Below are positions 1 to 5,453 of a stretch of 5,948 nt of DNA, one piece after another; position 1 is the stretch's first letter; each line of letters starts with the position of its first letter. Made by a program: the position numbers and the translations under genes. The stretch spans positions 1 through 5,948 of the forward strand of contig SKLG01000210.1 in NCBI GenBank assembly GCA_007123335.1, read 5' to 3'. Source of the stretch: Anaerolineae bacterium (GTDB taxonomy: Bacteria > Chloroflexota > Anaerolineae > UBA1429). Below the pieces are notes generated by a model. It did no database searches. It was given only the letters and a program-made list of their open reading frames with translations, and was not told the DNA's origin.

Positions 1-180
1 GACGCGCCTCGGGGCAACCCTCACACCTTCTTTTTGCGCGAGGCGCAGGTGGTGCTGAACGACGGCGCCCACTTTGGCGGCGGCGGCGAGGGGTTCGTGC
101 GCCTCAACGTCGGCTGCTGCCGCGCCATGCTCACTGAGGCGTTGGAGCGGATGGAGCGGGCGTTGATCGAGGCCGCATAG
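1..180 (+). CDS. PatB/MalY-type PLP aminotransferase (cystathionine beta-lyase-like), C-terminal end only
   Basis: The first 59 codons are open from base 1 to the TAG at 178-180, so only the C-terminus of a longer gene is present. The segment NDGAHFGGGGEGFVRLN followed by an Arg and a helix LTEALERMERAL matches the end of fold-type I PLP enzymes of the PatB/MalY group. In that group this small-domain region has the form 'G..FG..G.GF.RLN', and its Arg binds the substrate carboxylate. Family members act in the cytoplasm as cystathionine or cysteine beta-lyases or as aminotransferases; the specificity cannot be read from this piece. The stretch VGCCR has Cys where Pro is common (GCPR), which is a minor oddity. 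The gene converges on the VOC gene with about 50 bp between the stops. The catalytic lysine lies outside the window. Confidence 0.82.
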   Translation, partial: DAPRGNPHTFFLREAQVVLNDGAHFGGGGEGFVRLNVGCCRAMLTEALERMERALIEAA

Positions 181-230
181 CGCTATCGCCTCGAGGCCAG
201 AGCGAGAGGCCCCAGCCGCAGCAGGGTGGA

Positions 231-644
231 TCAGAGCACAAAGGGGGCGCTAAAAGCGAGGATATAGCCGTTCAGATCGGCGATGCTGAACTGCTTGCGC
301 CCGCCAAACTCGGCCAGATCCTGCACCACGATGGCGCCGCGCTCCTGCAGCTCCTCGTATAGCGCATCCACATCCTCGACGATGACATAGAGCACCACGC
401 CGTTGCCCTTTTCGGCGATAAAATCGCCGGTGCTGGTGCCCAGGTCCACCGTGAGCATGACGTGGACAATGTCGCGCGAGACCATGGCCCAGCGCGGATC
501 GCGCTCATCGGGCCAGGCAAAGCTGGTGGAGAAGCCGAGCACCTCGTCATAGTAGCGCAACGCCTCGCGCATATCGTTGACCTGCAACAGCGGGATGACG
601 GTCAGCATACGGTTCATAGGATTGTCGCCGATAGGATCGGTCAT
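231..644 (-). CDS. VOC-family protein (glyoxalase/bleomycin-resistance/dioxygenase fold)
   Basis: This is a 137-residue cytoplasmic protein with the typical VOC length and beta-alpha-beta-beta-beta layout. It has an N-terminal module with VIPLLQVNDMREALRYYDEVLGF (residues 16-38) and a second module with VIVEDVDALYEEL (87-99). It closes with FGGRKQFSIADLNGYILAF (113-131), equivalent to the family's 'G.R.F...DPDGY.L.F'. The protein has a single histidine and none in the first strand, where metal-binding glyoxalases carry one. A non-metal, binding-type role (bleomycin-resistance-like) is therefore more likely than lactoylglutathione lyase activity; this is inference. I chose the ATG at 644 because AAAGGAAGG lies 4 nt upstream. 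An in-frame ATG at 677 has no such site, and one at 617 would also keep the fold. The first 98 nt overlap the comEC end in another frame, so the two genes are probably co-transcribed and translationally coupled. The ligand is unknown. Confidence 0.85.
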   Translation of the reverse strand: MTDPIGDNPMNRMLTVIPLLQVNDMREALRYYDEVLGFSTSFAWPDERDPRWAMVSRDIVHVMLTVDLGTSTGDFIAEKGNGVVLYVIVEDVDALYEELQERGAIVVQDLAEFGGRKQFSIADLNGYILAFSAPFVL

Positions 645-3180
645 GATACCTTCCTTTATGGGTGCGGATCCAGACATGTTCTCCGTCGGTGATGATCTCT
701 ATTGTACCATCTTTGTCGGTGCGGTACACACGACAGCCCGCTGCCTCCAGGCGTTCGAGGACCTGCTCGTTGGGGTGGCCGTGGGCATTGCCGGCGCCAA
801 CGCTGATCACGGCGATCTGTGGACGGATGGCGTCTAGCCAGGCCGCCGAGGTGCTGGTCGCCGAACCATGATGAGCGACCTTGAGCACCGTGGCATAGCC
901 CACCTCGCCCCGCGCCAGGATCTCTTGCTCGGCATGGGCGTCGATATCCCCGGTGAGCAGCGCCGCAAAGTGGCCCATCGCCAACCGCATCACCACCGAA
1001 TGGCGGTTGGGGTCGGCGCCCGGCAACATGGCCTGGGCCGCCTGGGGATGGATGACTTGCAGGTGCAGCTCATCCCCCAGCGTGATGGCCATGCCCTGGG
1101 AGGCCGAGAGGACGTTAGCCCCGCTGTCGATGGCCGCCTGATGCCACACCTGGCCCAACGCGCCCCGCTCGATGCCTGGCGGCCCCAAGACATGGCCGGT
1201 GGGATAGCGCCCCAACAACGGGATCAGCCCGCCGATGTGGTCCATGTCGCCATGGGTGGCCACCACCATGTCGAGGCGTCGTTGCCAAAAGGGCAGGATG
1301 CGCCCCAGCCGGGCGCTGAGGAGGAGCGGATCAGGTCCGCCATCCACGAGGATGTGCCGTCCCCCAGGCGTGCGCACCAGGATGGCATCGCCCTGCCCCA
1401 CGTCGAGGACATAGATACGCAGGCGCCCATCGGGCGTGGTAAAGGCAGCGGACCACACCAGCACGACGACGATCGCCAACCCGAACATTACGCGGGTCAG
1501 AGACCCGCGCCCCCTGGATGAGCGCATCTGTGGGGCGCGGGTCTCTGACCCGCTCTTACCATACAGCAATCCTCCCACAGGGGCGCGGGTCTCCGACCCG
1601 CTCTTCTTGAGCGACAAGCGCAGCATCGCCAATCGCTTGAGCGCGCCCCCAATCCCCTCGCGATGCTTCCGCACCACCACCAACGCCGCCACTCCCCCAT
1701 AAAGGATCGCCAAGACGACAAGGCCAGGCGGAGGCACATCCACGGTCGCCCAGGGAACCCGCGCCAGCAGCTCGACCACGCCATTGGTATAGCGCAGCAA
1801 CGGCCAGGTGATCCAGGCGAAGACCTGAGCCAGGGGCAACCCCAATCCGGCCAACAAGGTCGTGGCCAGGCCCAGGACCATGATCGTTGGGTGAAGGGGC
1901 AATACCAGCAGATTAGCTGGCAGAGCGAGCAGTGAGAGGGTGCCAAAATGTGCCCACACGATGGGCAGCGTACCGATCTGTGCCGCCACCGTCGCCGACA
2001 GCAACACCGCGACCTCTCGGAGCAATGCCGCCAGGGGTGCGGGCGTCCCGCCCGCGTTGGCCGAGGACCGGGCAACCCATCGATCCTCAAGCATCCGCCG
2101 CAAGAGCGGCGCGCACACCAACATCCCCAGCGTGGCCGCCATCGAGAGCTGAAAGCTGACGCTCTTGAGCAGCAGGGGATCGATGAGGGTCATGATCCAC
2201 GCCACAGCAGCCAACGTCGTCATGGCGTGGGCCTTGCGCCCCACGAATTGAGCGGCAATAACCAGGGCAGCCATGAACGCCGCGCGGGTCACCGGCGGTG
2301 ACGGCCCCACAAAGAGAGTATAGAGGGCGATAAGCGCCACATTGAGGCCCAGCAACAGCCAGCGCCGCAGCCCCATGTGGCCGGCCATGAGCAATAACTG
2401 GGAGAGGATGCTGATGTTGAACCCCGAGATAACGATGATGTGCGCCAAACCTGTGGCGCGATAGGCGTCGTATAGCTCCGCCGGCAGCGTGTGGCCCAGC
2501 CCCAGGACAATGCCCAGCAGCAGCCCCACCTCCGGATAGGGCAGCAGCGCCTCGAGCCGCTGGCGCAGCGTGTCCTTGGCGTCGAGCATCATCCGCAGCA
2601 GCGGCGAGCCCTGTCTGTCGCCCAGGAACACCACGCGCGATGGGCGCATGACAGAATGAACGCCCCGCGCGGCAAGGAACTCGCGATAATCAAACCCCTC
2701 CAACACCGGGGGCGTCTCGAGGCGACCCGTGACTCGGATGAGGTCGCCATAGCGGGGAGGTGGATAGGACAGGACACGCGCCACCAGCGCACCGCGCACC
2801 GGCTGCATTGCCAAATGGTCCGTCGCAAAGGGGCTATCGCTGACGGCCACGCCGGTGGCGCGGATCTCGATTTGAGTATAGATACCGCGCACGCTCGGCT
2901 CCGCCGAGACATAGCCCTCGACGGCAACCGCGCCGTGGTCGTTATAGAACGCCAGATGATGGGCATCGATCCGTGGCTGCGCCAGGTGCAGCCGCCATCC
3001 ACCCAAAGCGGCGACCAGCAGGCAGAGCGCGATCCGTCGCGCGCCACGCTCCCTGCCGCAAGCGAACGCGACGACCAGAGCGGCCAGGGTCCAGGCGCCC
3101 AGTAAGGAGGCCGACGGTTGCAAGAAATCGGCCAAAAGTACTCCGGCGAGCCAGGCCAGGGAGAGAAGGATGAGCGTCAT
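547..3180 (-). CDS. comEC: ComEC/Rec2-family DNA uptake protein (competence channel with metallo-beta-lactamase domain)
   Basis: ComEC forms the inner-membrane channel for single-stranded DNA in natural transformation, and its metallo-beta-lactamase domain is thought to degrade the non-transported strand. All parts are visible in the 877 residues. There are hydrophobic helices at about 2-18, 25-41 and 50-62, then a DUF4131-like region ending in GFDYREFLAARGV. The Competence domain follows with the signature GLAHIIVISGFNISIL (244-259) and many helices to about 500. A variable linker leads to the metallo-beta-lactamase domain: VLDVGQGD (591-598), THGDMDHIGG (642-651), GD at 744-745, KVAHHGS (767-773) and GNAHGHP (797-803). 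The start is uncertain: GTG 3189, ATG 3186 and ATG 3180 are in frame. I prefer 3180 because GGTGAT, matching the 3' part of the anti-Shine-Dalgarno complement, lies 4 nt upstream. Oddities are in-frame palindromic repeats at 376-381 and 526-564, and a basic 37-residue tail (841-877) that runs through the start of the VOC gene. Confidence 0.95.
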   Translation of the reverse strand: MTLILLSLAWLAGVLLADFLQPSASLLGAWTLAALVVAFACGRERGARRIALCLLVAALGGWRLHLAQPRIDAHHLAFYNDHGAVAVEGYVSAEPSVRGIYTQIEIRATGVAVSDSPFATDHLAMQPVRGALVARVLSYPPPRYGDLIRVTGRLETPPVLEGFDYREFLAARGVHSVMRPSRVVFLGDRQGSPLLRMMLDAKDTLRQRLEALLPYPEVGLLLGIVLGLGHTLPAELYDAYRATGLAHIIVISGFNISILSQLLLMAGHMGLRRWLLLGLNVALIALYTLFVGPSPPVTRAAFMAALVIAAQFVGRKAHAMTTLAAVAWIMTLIDPLLLKSVSFQLSMAATLGMLVCAPLLRRMLEDRWVARSSANAGGTPAPLAALLREVAVLLSATVAAQIGTLPIVWAHFGTLSLLALPANLLVLPLHPTIMVLGLATTLLAGLGLPLAQVFAWITWPLLRYTNGVVELLARVPWATVDVPPPGLVVLAILYGGVAALVVVRKHREGIGGALKRLAMLRLSLKKSGSETRAPVGGLLYGKSGSETRAPQMRSSRGRGSLTRVMFGLAIVVVLVWSAAFTTPDGRLRIYVLDVGQGDAILVRTPGGRHILVDGGPDPLLLSARLGRILPFWQRRLDMVVATHGDMDHIGGLIPLLGRYPTGHVLGPPGIERGALGQVWHQAAIDSGANVLSASQGMAITLGDELHLQVIHPQAAQAMLPGADPNRHSVVMRLAMGHFAALLTGDIDAHAEQEILARGEVGYATVLKVAHHGSATSTSAAWLDAIRPQIAVISVGAGNAHGHPNEQVLERLEAAGCRVYRTDKDGTIEIITDGEHVWIRTHKGRYHDRSYRRQSYEPYADRHPAVAGQRYARGVALL
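649..657 (-). promoter_or_regulatory. Ribosome binding site of the VOC gene, inside comEC
   Basis: On the minus strand AAAGGAAGG precedes the ATG at 644 by 4 nt (TATC). It decides this start over the in-frame ATG 11 codons further upstream. It lies within the coding sequence of comEC, around residue 842 of that protein, so ribosomes finishing comEC pass over it. Confidence 0.7.
1491..1513. repeat. Palindromic repeat copy, inverted orientation, in comEC linker
   Basis: CGCGGGTC, a 3-nt loop AGA, then GACCCGCG form a perfect 8-bp-arm hairpin (1491-1509) followed by CCCC. It is the reverse complement of the elements at 1532 and 1580 and is read in the comEC frame as RGSLTR (about residues 556-564). 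It lies just before the last hydrophobic segment that precedes the metallo-beta-lactamase domain. Confidence 0.8.
1532..1557. repeat. Palindromic repeat copy, in comEC linker
   Basis: The element begins GGGGC, then GCGGGTCTCTGACCCGC (1537-1553, 7-bp arms, 3-nt loop), then TCTT. It matches 1580-1605 at 25 of 26 positions, differing only at loop base 1546 (T) versus 1594 (C). On the comEC strand it reads KSGSETRAP (residues 542-550). Confidence 0.85.
1580..1605. repeat. Palindromic repeat copy, in comEC linker
   Basis: This is the second direct copy of the 26-bp element, offset by exactly 48 bp (16 codons) from the one at 1532. Its palindrome is GCGGGTCTCCGACCCGC at 1585-1601. On the comEC strand it again reads KSGSETRAP (residues 526-534), because the offset preserves the frame. 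Confidence 0.85.
2034..2055. repeat. Related palindromic element in an upstream loop of comEC
   Basis: GGGGT is followed by GCGGGCG, loop TCC, CGCCCGC, a perfect 7-bp-arm hairpin with a 3-nt loop (2039-2055). Its arrangement (GGGGY, GCGGG..., 3-nt loop, complementary arm) mirrors the three elements at 1491-1605 although the arm sequence differs. It encodes NAGGTPAP in a comEC loop between membrane helices (palindrome at about residues 376-381). Being a member of a repeat family is inferred from this likeness only. Confidence 0.55.
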
Positions 3181-3220
3181 GGCCATCACCGAAAAGAGGG
3201 GTAAGGAGCGCCCCTGTCAT

Positions 3221-3256
3221 AAAAAAAGAGGCAGTGTCCGATGACACCGCCCCCTC
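3221..3256 (-). terminator. Rho-independent terminator after the small membrane-protein gene
   Basis: On the minus strand a GC-rich arm ending in GTGTC, the loop ATCG and the arm GACACTGCCTC form a stem of roughly 9-11 bp with one G-T pair near the middle. It is followed directly by seven T residues (3227-3221). It begins 26 bp beyond the TAG of the membrane-protein gene and ends about 40 bp before the comEC start, so it separates the two genes transcriptionally. Confidence 0.85.
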
Positions 3257-3281
3257 ATAAACACCATACGATGGCGTATAC

Positions 3282-3650
3282 CTATTGCATGATGATCTGC
3301 ACGTCCGGCAAGTCGACATAGTAGAGGATCAGCGCCGAGATGGCGATAGAGATCAGCGACGTGCTGACCAGGGCCACATCCAGCGGCCCGCCTGGCCGCC
3401 CCCCCACCACCGCGTGGGACATGACCACCAGCACGCGCACAATGATGTTAAAGCCTTGCACAAAGATGGACGCGATCCGCGCCCAGGCGCGACGACGCAA
3501 CAATGCCACGCCAAGCAGCGCGAACAACAGGACGATGGCCACCCAGATGACCGGGCTGATCGTCCTCAACGTCTCCGGCGGTAGCGTCAAGGGCGCGACG
3601 AATTGGAATATCGCTACGAGGACCAGGCCCACGGGCAATCGATTCTTCAT
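3282..3650 (-). CDS. Small four-helix integral membrane protein of unknown function
   Basis: I do not recognise a characterised family member. The 122 residues are mostly hydrophobic, with probable membrane helices at about 5-23, 31-51, 58-78 and 90-112. A basic RRR cluster at 52-54 and the short N-terminal MKNR would orient the protein. The last residues YYVDLPDVQIIMQ form a short tail after helix four. There is no signal-peptide cleavage site, catalytic motif or metal cluster. The start at 3650 is supported by GGAGAAG ending 5 nt upstream. It is a single-gene transcript: a consensus promoter lies directly upstream and a rho-independent terminator directly downstream. A 9-bp inverted repeat around the promoter implies tight control by a repressor. 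It is divergent from the PaaK-like ligase gene, but a functional link is not shown. Confidence 0.78.
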   Translation of the reverse strand: MKNRLPVGLVLVAIFQFVAPLTLPPETLRTISPVIWVAIVLLFALLGVALLRRRAWARIASIFVQGFNIIVRVLVVMSHAVVGGRPGGPLDVALVSTSLISIAISALILYYVDLPDVQIIMQ

Positions 3651-3655
3651 ATCCG

Positions 3656-3662
3656 CTTCTCC
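3656..3662 (-). promoter_or_regulatory. Ribosome binding site of the small membrane-protein gene
   Basis: GGAGAAG on the minus strand is separated by 5 nt (CGGAT) from the ATG at 3650, which fixes this start. Confidence 0.7.
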
Positions 3663-3664
3663 AA

Positions 3665-3704
3665 GTGGTGAGCATATTGTGGGGCATTATAAAGGGCTCA
3701 CCAC
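3665..3704. promoter_or_regulatory. Inverted repeat straddling the -10 box, likely repressor operator
   Basis: GTGGTGAGC at 3665-3673 and its exact reverse complement GCTCACCAC at 3696-3704 are perfect 9-bp arms separated by 22 bp, with centres 31 bp apart (about three helical turns). One arm is in the promoter spacer and the other lies beside the ribosome binding site, with the -10 box and expected start point between them. The arm in the spacer is upstream of the start point and not transcribed, so a DNA operator fits better than an RNA hairpin. The binding protein is unknown. Confidence 0.6.
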
Positions 3705-3714
3705 CTGATGTCAA
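3686..3714 (-). promoter_or_regulatory. Consensus sigma-70-type promoter of the small membrane-protein gene
   Basis: On the minus strand a -35 TTGACA (3714-3709) and a -10 TATAAT (3691-3686) are both perfect matches, separated by the optimal 17 bp. Transcription should begin near 3679, giving a leader of about 29 nt. Such a strong core promoter usually needs a repressor to be regulated; see the inverted repeat at 3665-3704. Confidence 0.88.
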
Positions 3715-3730
3715 AGCCAGAATATATAAA

Positions 3731-3769
3731 CGGACGCCGATGATCCTGTGCGCGTTGGACGTCGGCGCG
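3731..3769 (+). repeat. 39-bp promoter-associated box, copy 1 (upstream of the ligase gene)
   Basis: This matches 5301-5339 at 34 of 39 positions, and all five differences are transitions. It contains an inverted pair GCCGA (3736-3740) and TCGGC (3762-3766), and covers the -35 box plus the first half of the promoter spacer. An AT-rich stretch (AATATATAAA, 3721-3730) precedes it. It probably serves as a binding site for a shared regulator; the role is inferred from its position upstream of two genes. Confidence 0.65.
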
Positions 3770-3784
3770 AGCACACAGTACGAT
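3755..3784 (+). promoter_or_regulatory. Predicted promoter of the PaaK-like ligase gene
   Basis: TTGGAC (3755-3760), an 18-bp spacer and TACGAT (3779-3784) form a sigma-70-type promoter embedded in the 39-bp box. The same spacing recurs at 5325-5354. A start near 3791 gives a leader of about 137 nt. It is divergent from the membrane-protein promoter, with about 40 bp between the two -35 boxes. Confidence 0.6.
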
Positions 3785-3822
3785 GAACCTGCAACGGGGC
3801 GCGACCATGGATGGGCTGTTTA

Positions 3823-3896
3823 GCCGGTCGGAGCGTATCCGTGGCCCGGCAAAGAGTGAGCGGACGGAAGAATTGGCTCGCCCCACCGGCTCTTCC
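3823..3896 (+). other. Structured 5' leader of the ligase gene
   Basis: The predicted leader (about 3791-3927) has no gene. It contains a nested stem with GCCGG (3823-3827) against CCGGC (3846-3850) and CGGA (3829-3832) against TCCG (3838-3841) around a 5-nt loop. A weaker pair GGAAGA (3866-3871) and TCTTCC (3891-3896) follows. I do not recognise a riboswitch class, and neither stem is followed by a T-run, so attenuation at this point is not supported. Confidence 0.35.
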
Positions 3897-3911
3897 ATGT
3901 AGGTAGCGAAC

Positions 3912-3920
3912 AAAGGAGGA
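3912..3920 (+). promoter_or_regulatory. Ribosome binding site of the ligase gene
   Basis: AAAGGAGGA is close to a full anti-Shine-Dalgarno complement and lies 7 nt before the ATG at 3928, fixing that start and implying efficient translation. Confidence 0.85.
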
Positions 3921-3927
3921 CGGATCT

Positions 3928-5262
3928 ATGATAGCCAATATCGTCGCTCAAGCCTTGGAGGGTCTCGAAAAGCGGGCGGCGTCGCCAAGCATGATTCGCA
4001 GGGGCGCCGACTTGTTGAATGCCTGGCTCGACCACGGCTTTGACCAGGATCTGGTACAAAAGATCCAGGCAGCGCGGCTGGCGGACGCCGTGCAGTACGT
4101 ATACGATCATTCCCCCTTTTACCGCGAACGGCTCGGGGATTTGGATGCCCCACTCAAAGAGTATGAGATGCCGGCCGACATGGGCGCCTTGCCCTTTACC
4201 ACCGGCGACGACATCCGCGATTGGCAACGGTTTCTGTGTGTGCCGCGAGAGGAGCTCTCGGCTGTGTTCACGACTTCCGGCACGATGGGGGAGCCAAAGC
4301 AGGTGTACTTTAGCCGGAACGATTTCCAACAACTCGTGAATTTTAGCGCTCTGGCCCTTCTCCTGCGCCATAGCGGGCCTCTACAGGTGCTCGTGGCGCT
4401 GCCCATGAATCATGGGCTTTGGATTGGATCAGGGTCGGCGTCGCCCATCATCCACCGGGCAGGCGGCGTCCCCTACCCGGTGGGAGCGGACGACCCGCAG
4501 GAGACCTTGACGTGGATGCAGCGCTTCGAGTTCAACGTCGTGATCTCCTCCCCTTCCTACATGACCACCCTCACCCAGCGGGCCGAAAAAGCGGGCTACC
4601 GCCGCAGCGTGGACAAGATTATGCTGGGCGGCGAGATATTGACGGAGGAGCAAAAAGCGCGCTTTCAAGATTACTGGAGCGCGACAATCTTGGACTCCTA
4701 TGGCACCACAGAAATGGGGGGAGCGCAGTCCCTCATGTTGCCGGGATGCGATGCCTTTTACCTCAACGACCTCCACCTCTACTCAGAGATCGTGGATCCA
4801 GAGACGGGGCAACCCGCAGACGAGGGAGAACTCGTCTTTACGACCCTCACGCGCGAAGCGATGCCCTTTCTCCGCTACCGCTCGGGCGACCGCGTGCGCT
4901 GGGCAGAGTGTGAAGGAGGCCTGCCTTTCCGGACTGTGCAACTCCTCGGACGCCTGGACGACCTCCTCGTCGTCGGAGACATGAACCTTTATGGCTCTGT
5001 CGTCGCTGATGCGGTGACGGATATCCCCGGCGCGGAGGGACGCGTGCGAATTCGCGTGGAACGCGAGGAAATGGTCGACCGGCTCACCCTGCTTGTGGAA
5101 GGGAAAGAGGCCTCACCCGAGGAGGTGCGGCGCGCGCTTTTCTCCGCATATCCAAAAGCCCGAACAAACGTCGAGCATGGCATCCTAGAGTTGGAGGTGC
5201 GCACGGGCGTCGACTTGAGCGGACAGATCAAAGGCTTCAAAATCGTCGACGAGCGGGCCTGA
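3928..5262 (+). CDS. PaaK-like AMP-forming ligase (phenylacetate-CoA ligase family)
   Basis: Enzymes of this family activate a carboxylic acid with ATP to an acyl-adenylate and then, usually, to a CoA thioester in the cytoplasm. The 444 residues match the PaaK length (about 430-440) and have the adenylation motifs in order: VFTTSGTMGEPK P-loop (113-124), SYGTTEMGG (257-265), GELVFTTLTREAMPFLRYRSGD ending at 321, hinge GRLDDLLVVGD (341-351) followed by MNLYG, and a C-terminal lysine motif GQIKGFKIVDER (432-443). The N-terminal YVYDHSPFYRERL is typical of PaaK-like enzymes. Phenylacetate as the true substrate cannot be inferred, and aryl or other acyl acids are equally possible, so I give no symbol. 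The start has an excellent ribosome binding site. The gene has its own promoter, which shares a 39-bp box with the promoter of the URO-D-family gene downstream. I see no terminator after the stop, so read-through into that gene is possible. Confidence 0.9.
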   Translation: MIANIVAQALEGLEKRAASPSMIRRGADLLNAWLDHGFDQDLVQKIQAARLADAVQYVYDHSPFYRERLGDLDAPLKEYEMPADMGALPFTTGDDIRDWQRFLCVPREELSAVFTTSGTMGEPKQVYFSRNDFQQLVNFSALALLLRHSGPLQVLVALPMNHGLWIGSGSASPIIHRAGGVPYPVGADDPQETLTWMQRFEFNVVISSPSYMTTLTQRAEKAGYRRSVDKIMLGGEILTEEQKARFQDYWSATILDSYGTTEMGGAQSLMLPGCDAFYLNDLHLYSEIVDPETGQPADEGELVFTTLTREAMPFLRYRSGDRVRWAECEGGLPFRTVQLLGRLDDLLVVGDMNLYGSVVADAVTDIPGAEGRVRIRVEREEMVDRLTLLVEGKEASPEEVRRALFSAYPKARTNVEHGILELEVRTGVDLSGQIKGFKIVDERA

Positions 5263-5300
5263 TGCGGGCTCTCTGAACCGACCCAACAAGCCGATCAAGG

Positions 5301-5339
5301 CGGATGCCGATGATTCTGCACGCGCTGGACGTCGGCGCG
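5301..5339 (+). repeat. 39-bp promoter-associated box, copy 2 (upstream of the URO-D-family gene)
   Basis: This is the second copy of the box at 3731-3769, with differences at 5305, 5315, 5319, 5320 and 5325, all transitions. The GCCGA/TCGGC arms (5306-5310 and 5332-5336) and the 21-bp gap between them are unchanged. It begins 38 bp after the stop of the ligase gene. Confidence 0.65.
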
Positions 5340-5354
5340 GGGGCGCGTTACAAT
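5325..5354 (+). promoter_or_regulatory. Predicted promoter of the URO-D-family gene
   Basis: CTGGAC (5325-5330), 18 bp, then TACAAT (5349-5354). The -10 is the better of the two box promoters (one mismatch to TATAAT) and the -35 the poorer. Sequence similarity to copy 1 fades in the second half of the spacer and returns at the -10, which supports a working promoter. The predicted leader is about 100 nt. Confidence 0.6.
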
Positions 5355-5387
5355 GGGCCGAGACAGGATATGATTGCACAACCTGCT

Positions 5388-5421
5388 GCGGATCAAATCT
5401 GTGTCGAGATGTCAGATCCGC
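5388..5421 (+). other. Possible alternative hairpins in the leader of the URO-D-family gene
   Basis: GCGGATC (5388-5394) pairs perfectly with GATCCGC (5415-5421) across a 20-nt loop. Inside it ATCTG (5397-5401) pairs with CAGAT (5413-5417). The two stems share bases 5415-5417, so they cannot form together. No known riboswitch is recognised, and the stems are short enough to have arisen by chance. Confidence 0.3.
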
Positions 5422-5448
5422 TCTGGTGTTCATGCGCATCCAATAAAG

Positions 5449-5453
5449 AAGGA
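5449..5453 (+). promoter_or_regulatory. Ribosome binding site of the URO-D-family gene
   Basis: AAGGA within a purine run (5446-5458) lies 7 nt before the ATG at 5461. It favours this start over the in-frame ATG at 5476, which begins the conserved part (MTPRERW) but has no well-placed site. Confidence 0.65.

Noticed and set aside
68..92. GGC-rich low-complexity run in the aminotransferase tail
   Set aside because: It encodes the glycine stretch of a conserved family loop (FG..G.GF) in a GC-rich genome and is not an independent repeat.
188..210. Possible terminator hairpin (GCCTCG against CGAG-AG-GC) between the convergent aminotransferase and VOC genes
   Set aside because: The stem is about 6 bp with a 2-nt bulge and has no T-run on either strand, so it is not supported as an intrinsic terminator.
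868..1521. 217-codon plus-strand open frame opposite comEC
   Set aside because: It is a shadow of the comEC metallo-beta-lactamase domain on the other strand. The comEC frame shows clear family motifs, while this frame gives low-complexity H/Q/R-rich protein without recognisable features.
3266..3279. Small palindrome ATACG-ATGG-CGTAT near the end of the membrane-protein gene region
   Set aside because: Five-base arms with no T-run and no promoter context are expected by chance, and the neighbouring stem at 3221-3256 is the evident terminator.
3820..4371. 183-codon minus-strand open frame opposite the ligase start
   Set aside because: It is antisense to the strongly supported ligase gene, has no ribosome binding site evidence and no recognisable domain.
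5264..5282. Degenerate likeness to the comEC palindrome just after the ligase stop
   Set aside because: It matches only if two single-base insertions are allowed and no longer forms a hairpin (three paired bases), so it is not counted as a copy.
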